Source: Astrocystis sublimbata (Eukaryota; Ascomycota; Sordariomycetes; Xylariales; Xylariaceae). From it: 64,000 nucleotides of DNA. Under the pieces are notes generated by a model. It was not told the DNA's origin. It saw only the letters and a list, made by a program, of their open reading frames with translations, and did not search any database. The stretch spans positions 1,178,001 through 1,242,000 of the forward strand of contig JAJNNY010000002.1 in NCBI GenBank assembly GCA_022453515.1, read 5' to 3'. Made by a program: the position numbers and the translations under genes. Positions 37,320-48,628 of this stretch are shown in pieces (the stretch's first letter is position 1; every line of letters starts with the position of its first letter).

Positions 37320-37549
37320 CGTGATGAGAGAATTGATATAGCTTTATCGAGTTCCACTTGCGAACTCAACCTTCGACTTGATAGAGTGTGGAAAGTCGGC
37401 CGAGACCGCGTTACGAGGGTTGAGCGAGCGCGATCTGGAACCCTGGCGATATTGACTGTAGCTTGCTCATCCCGTCGACTAGTTTCGATGCTTGTGTCTG
37501 CAATTGCACCAACTGCTGCAGCGGCAGCAAAAAACGCAGATAAGCGCAT
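36475..37549 (-). CDS. Single-pass membrane protein with poly-Asp ectodomain
   Basis: Two exons (37549-37153 and 37049-36475) encode 323 residues. The 103-bp intron (37152-37050, GTAAGT donor, CATAG acceptor) is the only junction found that keeps the membrane-segment frame. Residues 1-18 are a signal peptide (MRLSAFFAAAAAVGAIA). Residues 78-107 are thirty consecutive Asp, followed by KD/ND repeats. The splice yields NTGAIAGGVIAGV, leading into a run of eight leucines and a transmembrane segment (about 133-156). A strongly basic stop-transfer patch (RRQKRRQKRR) follows, then a Glu/Gln-rich, probably coiled-coil segment and a Pro-rich cytoplasmic tail ending QPEE. Topology is N-out, C-in. I do not recognise a family; architecture resembles fungal surface sensors and Ca2+-binding acidic ectodomains, but that is inference. 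Confidence 0.75.
37202..37318. repeat. GTC/ATC trinucleotide microsatellite inside a coding exon
   Basis: Ninety bases (37229-37318) consist of GTC or ATC triplets on the plus strand, read as thirty Asp codons (GAC or GAT) on the minus strand. They are flanked by a shorter Lys-Asp repeat. The mixture of GAC and GAT codons suggests the tract is old or under selection rather than a pure recent expansion. Confidence 0.95.
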
Positions 37550-38519
37550 TTTGGTTCACCATAGATTGGCTTGATGAGGACGTTTACATCAATTAATTGA
37601 CGGATTGTGGCGACTTGCTAGCACAAGAAAAAACTTGAGAGATAATTCAAGCCTCAAAATAAGCTCTGTAAGACTCAATTGCTATCATGAATATGATGAA
37701 GACCGCGTCTTCATGTGATGTACAATAGTAAACCCAATCGCAGAGAGTATGGTGTAACAATACCCGGGGCTTGATATCTAGGAAATACTCGACTTAAGAG
37801 GACATCAACCTCTCCTTAACTCACCGCTGTAATAGCAGCGATTTCTGTGATCTCTACTATGGCCCGAGATAGAGTGGGAAATACACGTACCCCATGCCTG
37901 TACAGCCTCGACGGACTAGGCAGTTGAATAACCGACTGAGGAAGATCAACAACATGGTCGACTATGCAAATACTGTATCCTCAGAACCAGCCTTCGTCTT
38001 TTACCTAGCTCACCCAGCTCACTCACCCAGAAAATGAAACAAAGCGAACAACACATGCATATGCTAATGTACACAGCCAACTCCAGGGTGGACCTCATCA
38101 CCTCCACGATTGGCGTCCAAGACACTTGGCTCTGGGGAGGGTGGAGCATCGAACGTGCACTTTCAGCTTCAAGAAGGTGGCGGAGCTGTCTTGGCTTTAC
38201 TTACGATTGATTGCTTTCGTCCACGGAGTTACAACGCCAAGATGTGCGTTCATACGACCTGTTGATAAGTGATTTTGTTGATGCTGGCATCTACATACAA
38301 GCAATGTAGGTAGGTGAATACCCCACCCCAGGATTGTTCCCAAGTAGACTATAAACAACCTCAAAAACGACCGGCGCCGGCCATGCTCATTAATGAAAAC
38401 ATCATCCCTTTCCTTTCCTTCCCATCTCCTTAACAATGCTTATCAGGTTATAAAACAATAACCTTAGGAAACAACAGTGCAATGATCTAGGGCTCCAATA
38501 GTAGCCGGCGCAGGCTGCT
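37550..38519. other. intergenic, no gene seen
   Basis: This ~970-bp gap lies between two minus-strand genes. It contains the promoter of the poly-Asp membrane protein and the HIR3 3' UTR. Open frames are short and unconvincing. Confidence 0.6.
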
Positions 38520-41500
38520 CTATGTCACTGGCGCCGCTCCCATCTCCTCATCCGGGTTGTCCACTTCTTCATCTTCCTCCTCCTCCTCATCCTCTCCTTC
38601 ATCCTCTTCTCCCTCGTCATCTTCTTCCTCTTCCTCCTCCTCACTCTCCTCCGATGCCGCCCTGCTCCTCCGCATCAAGTTCGGGAACATAAGCTGCTGT
38701 GCTTCATCCTCATCCAGTAAGTCTTCCGGTGGCACGTCGCTCAAGTCACTCTCGTCATCCGCGGAATCGTGTACGCTCCCCGGAACAGAGCTCTCCCTAT
38801 CACCTTCATCGTCCTTCATCTCCACATCGCCGTCAACATCACCCCTGACGCTATCTCCATCTCCATCTCCGTCTCCTTCCCCCTCACCCTCGCTGTCTCC
38901 GTCGACGTTATCATCGTGAGTCTCGTCAACTGCGGGCGTCTTCCCGCTCGACACGGAGCTGCGCGATTTCCCATTCGTAGGCTTAGGTCCTTCCTGGGCA
39001 CGTATGACTGCCTGATCAGCCTTGCGCAACACGTCCGCTCTGCGGATACCTGCCTTGCGGGGACGTTGGACGCCGTCGTTGTTCGCGGGGGTAGAATCCC
39101 CTGGACCACCTTCTGTGCCCGAGGTCTCGTGTGATTGGGGGTGCAGTAGGCCGCTGAAGGGGTTTAATGACTTGTTTTCGGCGCTGTCTTTCTCGGGTTG
39201 GCGGGCCTCAGCTGAGATGCGGTCTTGCGCTTTTGCCTCGAGCAATGTCGCCACGTCTGGACCTGGGATCGATTTGCCAGTCTTGAAATAAAGTGATGTG
39301 TAGCAATCGTTGATCAGGTCGTCCATGGCACCCGCTTTCATGAGGCCACCATTGAGCTTCTTCAATTCAACGACCTCCTGCATTGCACTCAGTGCAGGGG
39401 ACGATGAAGCGGGATCCGAGCACCATTCACTAAGCCTGGTTGCGATGATGTCAAATTCCTCTGGTGTCGTTGACTTGAACTCATCCTCCATGATGGGCTC
39501 GATATTGTATGCCTTGCGAATGAGCCGTATATAGGCAAGGCAGCAATACTGCCAGAGATCGTTGAAGTGATAGTAATCTGCACCCTTTTTGCGTAACCGA
39601 CGCAGCATCGCCTCGAAGCTCGTCCTGTCCTTCAGGACGACCAACACCTTCACAACGAATCTCACGTATTGTTCGGTATACACATGATGTCGGCCAGGTC
39701 GTTCCGCATCACACTTCCATACGTTCATCACCATTGTCTTCGTAAGCATGGACTCCTTGAGGACGCTGAAAGCAGCTAAAGCGCTGACCATCGGTTGTTC
39801 TTCCGCATTCTCGTCAAAGAGAATTCTGGCGTGTCGCATAAAGATGCGGTGTTGCCAATTGGACCGATCCTTCTCCCGTAGTACAGTAAGTGTTTCAATA
39901 ATGTACGAGTCCCAGTCTTCGAGATCCTTAATCTCATAGGTTTCTCCATCATTAATTGCGTACGGCTGGCGCTGCAGGATGTCGGCAGCTTCCTGAGGTT
40001 TCACATCCTCTAGCATCACCAACTTGTGTATTACGGACACAATCTTGTAGTGTGGCTCTAAAATGGGATCTTGGCCATGCCGTGGTTTTGGCAGAGCATT
40101 TACGACTTCCACAGATCGCTCCAAAGCCTCAATGACCGTTTCAATCGTGGGCCGGGTTTGCTGATCATTATGGTTGAGGTCTGACAGTGGCTTGCAGTAC
40201 ATTTTCCATATGCATTTCGCATACATGTATGGGTTCCTAGAATTGGTCAGTATTCCTCATGGCATCTCCACTAAGGGTATTCATATCCAATACGTACTTC
40301 CACTGTTTTGGCTGTACATCCATGGCCTTCTTGAACAGCCTTGCAGCGTACTTCCAGACTTTGTAATCCTGCATCTGCGAGTGCACGTCTTTCGTGTCGG
40401 CCCCAGTGTCATGAATCACGAAACGCTTGTGTTCAGAGTGTTGGAAAGGCTCCATAGCGAACGGTTCTCGGCTTGAAGCGTACATGCGCATTCCAAACTT
40501 GTGGTAGAGATCATGGATAGCATCTTTGGCTTCCTCATTCTCTTCAAAGATGGCGGTTCGCGAATGAGACAATGCCAACGTGTAACAGTGGATTGCATTG
40601 CGTTGGTACTTCACCAAGTCTGCACGCTCTTTATTCATTTTATCTGCAGTCCAGAGGACTGACTCGTCGAGTTCGTAGTCGAAACATTCGGCTAACCTAA
40701 ACCATGCATCCCATTGATCTGGGGTGAATTGCAATTGCTGCCGGAGGAATGTGGCTCCTATACGCAGGTCATCCGTAGCACCTGGCGTTTGTCGCCTGTT
40801 CAGATCAACACCCTTGAATTTGGTGAAAGCTATCATGCCCAATAGGAAGAACCACCTGTGTCTTGCGAGGGTGCTATCTGCCGTATTTACGCTCACGGCA
40901 TCAATAGCGATTTTCCCTTTGAAAGCATCGTACAGGCGTAGCGGATGGATGGGCTTGGCCATGGTTTGGTTGAAAATTCGGAGGTTTTGTATGAGTTGTT
41001 GGTTTGATTTTGTCTGTCCGATTGCTTGCTGCATGTGTTCAATAGTGTTCTTCAGATCGGATTTGAGGAGATCTTTCATCGGCATGCGGTGTGCCAAAAT
41101 TGACACCCTGGCGACCAATGACATTGTATTCTTTCGCTCAAGCTTCTCAGGGGGGCATCCGTGGTCTTGTACCTCGGAGAGACCGACCCCTAGCTTCAGA
41201 CCATACAAATCGTAAAGGACTTGCCCTAGGTAGTCTTCCCAATTGTCAATTGGATGCTGCTTGAGCAGCTCCACCCGCATCATCCGAAGGAAAATTTTGT
41301 TAGACGATTTGCAGAACTTGCGTAGACCTAAGGCTTGATGAACAGCAGCGAGATAGTCTGCTCTCTCGCTCTCAGGTGTGGCAAATGCAGTCCGGTTTTG
41401 AGATATGCCGGCCTTGAGAAGCGCGTATAGCAAGCACCAATTGCGTACTTGCATCTCACGGAGCTTGTTGAGGAAAGACTGGAACGTAGTTGTGTTGGAA

Positions 41501-44358
41501 GCATGCTGTAATATACCAACACGGACCTCATCCTCGTACATGGATGGAACATGTAGAAGACAGCTCAATTTGGCTATAGCTGCAATGCTCTGCTTCAAGT
41601 GCTCATCATCCACAATCTCAAAGGCGCTGCTTTCGTTGAGCGCAGCTGACAATGCGGAGATGAGCAGATCGTCGAGGAATTTCAGCATTTTTATAAAAAG
41701 TGGCAGTCGTGTCTCGTTGGAAGCGCCGAGGTATGGATCCCGCTCGAAGTCATCAATGATCATCTCAATGCTTTTCAAGGAACAAGAGAATTGCTTAGTC
41801 TTGTAACCAATTGCATCATACGCATCACCAAGGCGCGTCCAAAGAAATAAGCGAAGCTCGGTACTTGTACCTTTGAGGAACTTCCACAGGTCACGGAGAC
41901 CTTGGCTAGCGGTCTCTGTGATCGGGCGTTGCTCCTGGGCCGGTGGTGATTTCGTGAGCTCGCGAGTGTCTGCCTCATCATCAGGTTGTTCTGGTTCTTC
42001 GGAAACAGTAAAAACGGATGACGGGTTGAGCACAGGCTCTAAGCTGTCAATGACTGATACAGGATCTTTCAGGTCAGTCTGGAATAGTCCCAGGAAGAAG
42101 TCCATAGTGGTCAGCTTCGATATTTCTCTGTCCGCTGCGAGTGCAGATACTTCAGGCATGATTGCATTGTTGGGGAGTAGAATATTGACGGTTATTGGTT
42201 CTTCGGCGAGACGATCGCGGAGGCTCTTCCAGCATTGCAAGACATGCTCGCGCTCTGCACCATCCGTAAGAGTTACAGCGAAGACAGAAGACCACAAGAA
42301 GCGCATAGGTAAGGAGATATCGTCAGTCTCGACCCGCTCTCTACTCAGTCGTGCGGCTAGGGAAAACCAGCGCGCTAACCGAGCCTTCGTCTCAATCCTG
42401 GTTGCAAAATCTACAGCACTGTTTGGGTTGGTAATACGTTCATAAATATCGAGATGCAGTTCGAACTGCATTTGAACCAGGTGGTCGACAGCTACTCGCT
42501 CCTGCTCGAGGTCCCCGGCTTGGGTGCAACGCAGATGCTCATATTCTGTGCGCCGGTAAATATCCTCATGCAGGAGACTCGAAATTTGCACTACCGCCCT
42601 TTTCATAGCATCAGACCACGTGCTGCCAAGATAGCTTGTGCAGAGATGCTGGATCCATAGGAAGATTACTTCTGGGAGATCCAACCAGCCATCATTGATT
42701 TTCTGAGCGAATGCAGCAAGGCCTCTTGTTTCGTGAAAGGGGGTCCTGGAAGTATGTTCCTGAGTCCCGGGCTTGGAGTGCTCAAGAAAAGAGGACAATC
42801 CGATTGGCGCAGCGACTTTCTTGGTCAACAGAATCTTCGCATTTTCGTCTACAAACTTTATTAAGGAGTCGCGCAAATCGACCATAGAACGACGGGTTAG
42901 TTTCGAGGTCCGAGTATCGTTGGCGCAGGAATCTATCACCTCCCCAAGACGTTCAAGAGTGGCTTTCTCTTCGATGCCCAGGTTCTCGGCTATGTTGCGG
43001 GTCATCTGGAAAAGGTTTTTGTCGGCGGCTTGTAAGGGTTGTAACTGGGCCGCTAGAAGAGTGTTTGAATCCAACGTCTCGCCAAGGGTCTCGCGACGGC
43101 GAGTGCGTTTGCTTCTTTTCTGGTCAACTGCGTCTTCTTCGGCGCCATCAGGAAGACCAGCGACAGACTGGGACCGTTTGCGAGACATGGCAATACTGTT
43201 ATGATCTAGTGAGCGGTCATCTGTCGCCGCTTCGTTCTCAGTTGGCGCCGCTTTATGAGCCTCATCGTGGTCATCTTTTGATGTTGTGAGCGAATCGGCA
43301 GAGGCCATCTGCTCGGTAGGGCTCTTTTCTCCGTCATCTTGCGTCTTCGGGCGTTCCACTAGAGTCTGCATGTCATCAACGACATCAGGGATCTCAGGTA
43401 TATCGATCACGACCCTGCCTGCACCCACGCCGTGGGACCTAGCATGGGCAAGAAGTGCCAAGCCAAGATCTACCCAAGTCGGATCGGGAACCTGAATGTG
43501 GCAATGTTGCGTAGGGGCTTCGCTAGTTGTCGACTTCAGGGGTACAAGTGTTTTTGTGGGATCCGGCAGGAAGGGAAAGGGGTCGACATATTTCTGAAGA
43601 GCCTTCGGCATTCTCTTCTTGGTGAAGGGAGCCATGGCGGGATGGCTGAGGGAGACTCGGTCCGACAAAACTTGCAGTTGCTGTCTCAACTGCTCGCCAG
43701 CGAAACCCTCAGCGAGGGAGGGAGGCTCGACTTCGTCGACGGCAGGATCGTCGTCCAGTTCAATGGCAGCCTCGAGACAATAGCGGCTGATCCTCGCACC
43801 GTTGAGGAATGCGGCAATACGAGCAGCGCGCCTCCACAGCTCGGCATCAGAAGGGTCCTGGTCCAGGGCGGCGCTGTACTCATCGAGAGCCCGTCGAGCC
43901 TGGGTGAGTGTCGGTTCATTTTGTAGCAAGGAAGAGCCGTCGAGCTGGCCCGAGCGCACGCGGTGACGAATGACATCGAGAAGGAACTGGCCGTGGTTCT
44001 TGTAGGCGAGGTAAAGGGTCTGGGGTAGACTGCTGGCGCTGTCGTCAATGGCGGGCTGGGCGATGTCAAGGGCGTGAGCGAAGGCGAGGTGGGCGCCGGG
44101 GTCGGGGCCATCGGGGGCCTGTCCCTCGGCGCGATCGAACTCGGACTGGGCCTCGGGAAGGCGGAATATGTCGGACTCGAAGAGGTGCTCGTAGGCGGCA
44201 GCGGCTTCCTGGTGGTGGTCGGGCCCTTGGGCATGGAGCTTCAGGGCGGCCTGGAAGCGCTTGAGGGCCTCGTCGATCTGGAGCTCGCGAGAGGTGTCGA
44301 TCTCCTCGTCGGGGTTCTCCTCGGGCTCGAGGTTGATGGCGGCGAAGGCAGGCTGCAT
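38520..44358 (-). CDS. HIR3: HIR histone chaperone complex subunit Hir3 (CABIN1 homologue)
   Basis: Hir3 is the large scaffold of the nuclear HIR complex, which deposits H3-H4 outside replication and represses histone genes. Two exons (44358-40298 and 40236-38520) join across a 61-bp intron; the splice converts a stop into PKQWKNPYMYAKCIWKMY. The product is 1,925 residues, typical for fungal Hir3. The N-terminus (FAAINLEPEENPDEEID...LQIDEALKRFQAALKLHAQGP) is the family signature. TPR-like helices follow, and the middle has the helical repeats characteristic of Hir3/CABIN1. The last ~250 residues are disordered, ending in a strongly acidic Glu/Asp tract (about the last 60 residues), fitting histone binding. 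The start may instead be the ATG at 44406 with a GC-AG intron directly after it (see findings). It is divergent from the exomer gene. Confidence 0.9.
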
Positions 44359-45410
44359 GCACTGTCAGTTGTGATATCTCGGGAATTCGTGAGGGCGACT
44401 TGCCATGATGTCGAAGCTTCAATGTCGAGTACTAAATATTCAGCTTTCTATCCGTCACAATGCGTAACAGGCTAGGCGGTCGCATGTTGACATGTGACTC
44501 TGCGTTGCGAATATATTCTCACGTCGCTTGTCGAACACGAAGCGGGCTCATTCCAAGTGAATATCACGTTGGCTGGCGGGATGGGTGGCAAGTTATGTGA
44601 CAAGCCGACTTGGCTGCGCAGGCCGGCGATGTAAGTCGAGTGTTTGAATGGAAGTATGTACAAGTGGGAGGCGCGTTGCTGGATCGCGAACAGGTGCATC
44701 TTACATAAATGATAAGGTACCTCAGGGCTGTAATCTAAGGCTTAAGAAGGTACTTAGGTACCTGTCCTTGACGTAGGGCAATCTAGCTCAAGCCAGGCAC
44801 CTACCTTAGCCTAGTAGCCCTCAGCAGCTGCAGACCCGGTCAGTACCAACCTAGCCCCGGTCGCAAGGATGCTGGTGGCCGCTGGGGGCAGGATTGTGGG
44901 GACCTTGCGTAAGGCCGAGAGGCTCCAAGCTGCGCGTTACCTGCGCATCAACCAGGCCAGCCAGGCACGTCAGGTACCTGACCGCTTGCTGCACCTGCAC
45001 CTACTCACTCAGGTTACGTGGTTAGTGGAAATCGGCATCGTGGCTCCTGGGATCTTCGAAACACCAGCGCCTCCAAAGGTCGTCTAGCTGCAGCATCCGA
45101 GCATCCACGCATCCACGGTACGCTACATGTGTCTACTGTGGTACCTCTAATACTTACAGCCTCAACTTTCGACCAAGAAGGGTCTATTTCCTGACACCGT
45201 GTCCAACCATTGTCCAGTCCAGAGTCGCATTTACACACACACGCACTCTCTGGCAGCGCACGCCGTCCCTGCCTCGCCGAACTGAGTGAGCCCTGGGGCT
45301 TGGCTGGAAAGGAGAGCTCTACTCTTCTACTCGTCGTCGCCATCCTTGTTTTGGTTTTGGTGGTTCTCCAAATATCATCACAGGACAGGTACCACCACAA
45401 ACACACCACA
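44359..45410. other. divergent promoter region HIR3 / exomer gene
   Basis: No gene is seen in these 1,052 bp. It contains an AAGGTACTTAGGTACCT near-palindrome at 44747-44763 and related AGGTACC/CCTAGG pieces up to about 44975. The last ~60 bp before 45411 look like an A/C-rich leader. Confidence 0.6.
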
Positions 45411-47743
45411 ATGCCGGCGCCAGCTGTGCCCGAGTAAGCCCGGCCCCTCGACGCGCATCCCGCATCCCACTCCTGCTAACCAGCTGCGTAGGATCTCCGA
45501 GGAGGTCCTTCACGAGTCAATTGACGCCCGTACCGAGACACTCGCATCCCTCCGCGAGCTCGGCCCCCCGGACCTCGTCCACCTGCTCAAGCAGAACCTC
45601 CGAAACACAGTCAAACAGGTATGCTATGGCCCATGGCCCATGGTCGCCGCCGTGTGCTTGCTTCTCTGACGCGCCGCTCTGCTCTGCTCTGCTCTAGAAC
45701 GGCGTCTACCACCATGTCACCGGCGTCGACGCCTCCTCCTCGGCCAGTCTCGCCGCCTACATCAACACATTGACCTACAAGGAGCACGGCCAACAAGCCA
45801 CCCACAAGATCGTCGAGGGCGTCTACTGCTGCTACAATGCCTTCTCCCGCCTCGACATGCGTGTCCACGTCACCATCCCCGGCACCGTCGAGGCCTTCTG
45901 CGTCGACGAGAGGGGCGAGAAGCGCAAGGCCACCGACGAGCTGTGGCTTGAGACCTACCTCTGTAGCGTCCTGCGCGCCTACTCGTACGCCGATAACGGC
46001 AGCGGCGATACCATACGCAAGATTATGGGTGTGCGTCGCTTCAACCCCGTCACCAACACCGAGACCGAGCACCGCTTCCTCAGCGCCGCCGAGACTCTCT
46101 TCTTCCGAGGTTCGTTACGACTGGCCATGTCACACCTAAACCTCTGCATTGCTGATCCATCCTGCTACAGGCTGGCAATTGGGCTCCGATAGCGTCGTGC
46201 AAGTACCCAACAATGTATCGAATCACCTCACCGCTGGGCTGTTGAAGTACTTCCACACCACCGGCCGCTTTACCTCCGCCAGGAACCTCTTCGAGAAGCT
46301 CCGATCGCAGAACGTCGAGGTATCCTCGCTGCTCGCCAAGGTCCTTTTCATGGGGAACGAAGAGGTCCAGGGTGTTCGCGCCCTGCATTCCGCCCTGAAG
46401 GAATCCCCTATGGACTACGTCATGCTAGACGCACAGGCCGAGTTTCTCATAAAAAAAGCCATGACCTCGGAGGATCCGGCTCTGAAAGAGGAGAGATTGA
46501 AGATGGCGCTAGGTTGCGCCGATCGGAGCACCGTCGCCGCTCCCAGTGAGTTCGGAACCTGGGCTCGACTCGCCCAAGTCTACGTTGCCCTGGAGGATTG
46601 GGAGAATGCCCTGACCATCCTCAACTCCTGCCCAATGTTCACATATCAAGACAAGGACGCGCCTTTAATGCCGGAACCAAAGGAGGTTAATCTTCCGATA
46701 CTACCCGAAACTCGTCTGGACGAGATTGACAGCGAACCGGAGTCTAGATTCTCAGAGCAGGTAGATCCCAGCTTGTTAAACCTACGAGCGGCAAGTTACC
46801 GAGGTACTTTCAAGCTGGCATACAACATCCTCACCGAGATGACAGCCAAGATTGGCTGGGACCAGTTGCTGAAGATGCGTAGCTCGGTCTTCGTAATGGA
46901 GGATGAGTACCGGACCGACAAGCACGACGATGCACCGCCCGCTAATCGCAACCCTAGTACGGATGGGCTTCGCGGTTCTCCGGAGCACTCTACAAATGGG
47001 GGCGATGCAACAGAAGACGAGGATGAAAAGGAGACAGAGGAAGTCGATACTAGGTCGACCCTAGCTCCCCTCAATGGGGGTCAGACGGTTGAGAAGCCAA
47101 CGCATACCATCGACCCCGGCGAGGTAAAAGCCGACGGAGATACCGTAAGACAGATTCTCTCTCTCTTTCATTCCCCCAAAATATGCTAACATTGCTATAG
47201 ACGGCAACTACCGACGAGCATCTGTCTCGGTTGAATAACAAGCGTTTATGCGAACGATGGCTAGACAGTCTGTTTATGGTTCTCTACGAGGATCTCCGCG
47301 TCTACACAATCTGGAGAACGCAGATGGCACAGTACCGGGCGCAATCGATGCAGTACAAGAAGTCGGCCGAAGAATGGGAGATCCTGGGTGCGTTGGCGGA
47401 ACGTTTGCAGCACCACGACGAGGCAGCCGAGGCATACAGGGCCTGTCTCGCCGCGCGATTCAGCCCCAAGGCGCTCTCGGGCATTCTGCGCGTGTTCCAG
47501 AAGCAGAAGAACACGCGGGACACGGTGGCGGCCGTCATCCGGCTCGTGACGTGGCAGTACCGATGGTACTCGGAGTTCTCGCCCGAGCTGCTTCATACGA
47601 TCCGCGTCCTTATTGAAGAAGAAGGCGCGGTGAAAGTGCGATCTATCATCCAGGCGACGAGTCTACCTCAGAATGTTCTCGATTTGACACATCACTATGC
47701 TGCACTATGTGCGACTTTCCGAAGCAGTGGGACGGATGGTTAG
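45411..47743 (+). CDS. BUD7: Exomer ChAP subunit (Chs6/Bch1/Bud7 family)
   Basis: ChAPs with Chs5 form exomer, an Arf1-dependent adaptor that carries selected cargo such as chitin synthase from the trans-Golgi to the plasma membrane. Five exons (45411-45433, 45492-45618, 45698-46109, 46171-47144, 47201-47743) encode 692 residues. The first exon is 23 nt; the second junction gives VPEISEEVLHESI. Family blocks seen: LRELGPPDLVHLLKQN, NGVYHHVTGVDASSSASLAAYINTL, FYCCYNAFSRLDMRVHVTIPG-like text, FLSAAETLFFRGWQLGSDSVVQVPN, then TPR-like repeats (WARLAQVYVALEDWENAL). An acidic disordered insert lies around residues 495-540. The C-terminal part has WRTQMAQYRAQSMQYKKSAEEWEILGALAERL. Filamentous fungi usually have one such gene versus four in yeast. 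Intron 2 carries a GCTCT tandem near its acceptor. Confidence 0.88.
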
Positions 47744-48628
47744 GATTCCACGCACCGTCGTCTCGTCATGGGGAATGGACTAAAAATACGCCGCAGAACA
47801 TGGTGGGACTACATTTATATGTATTGAATCATATATATGATCATAACTCGAATATCAACTTACCACACGGGGAATTGAGGGGACTATTAGATACCTGCGG
47901 AGCGTGCCCACGGCACTTTAGCCGTACTTTGAATTTCGAATAACCTCTGAACAAACCAGCGTCACCTGCAGCAGCTTTATTAATCGTAGTAGTAGTTGCC
48001 AACCAGCCTGGATGTTGATACCCCCTTGTGGGTACCCCTATGTACAAGTGTTAGCTCACAGCAACGATTTTGGAATCGAATGACGAGTGGCGTATATCAT
48101 TATAATACATTGTCAATTTGCGGAGATTTCATGCCTACTTTGACCTGGCATGCCTTGGAAGTACGTAACGAGCGAACACATGACATGCTTCAACAATTAT
48201 TTTACTCTAAGCTCGGTTTTCATGTCTACTGCCACCAAGCTTGAAAATAAGCATTGAAAGTTCTCTAGCTTTGCTTTTGGGGATGGTCGTAGAAAAATGA
48301 CATTAACAGATGTCGACACACGCAGGACGCAAGGGGTTCGTAAGGGTGCAAAGTCATTTATTTGCCATGTGCCGAGTATTCAATATTCAGTGTCTCTTTA
48401 GGTTCTAGGGCTGAACACAAACCCTTACCCAATCTCTACGTCGTGTGTGTAGTCTCGAGACTTGTACATATATATGTGATACAAATCCAAAAGATACCCC
48501 CCATGGACATCAAGACACTCTTCCCGCAAACGCCAGCACTGCCAGAAAGGTCATTTGTCGAAGAATATTTGTGTTTAAACCTGACAGACATAAGGCCAAC
48601 TCAGCTATTCACCAATTCATCTATCCAC
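47744..48628. other. convergent 3' region, exomer gene / rvt
   Basis: This 885-bp stretch lies between two converging stop codons and should contain both 3' UTRs. No gene is seen. Confidence 0.65.

Noticed and set aside
37185..37574. Plus-strand poly-Ser frame
   Set aside because: Antisense reading of the poly-Asp microsatellite; the minus strand carries the signal peptide and the linked transmembrane exon.
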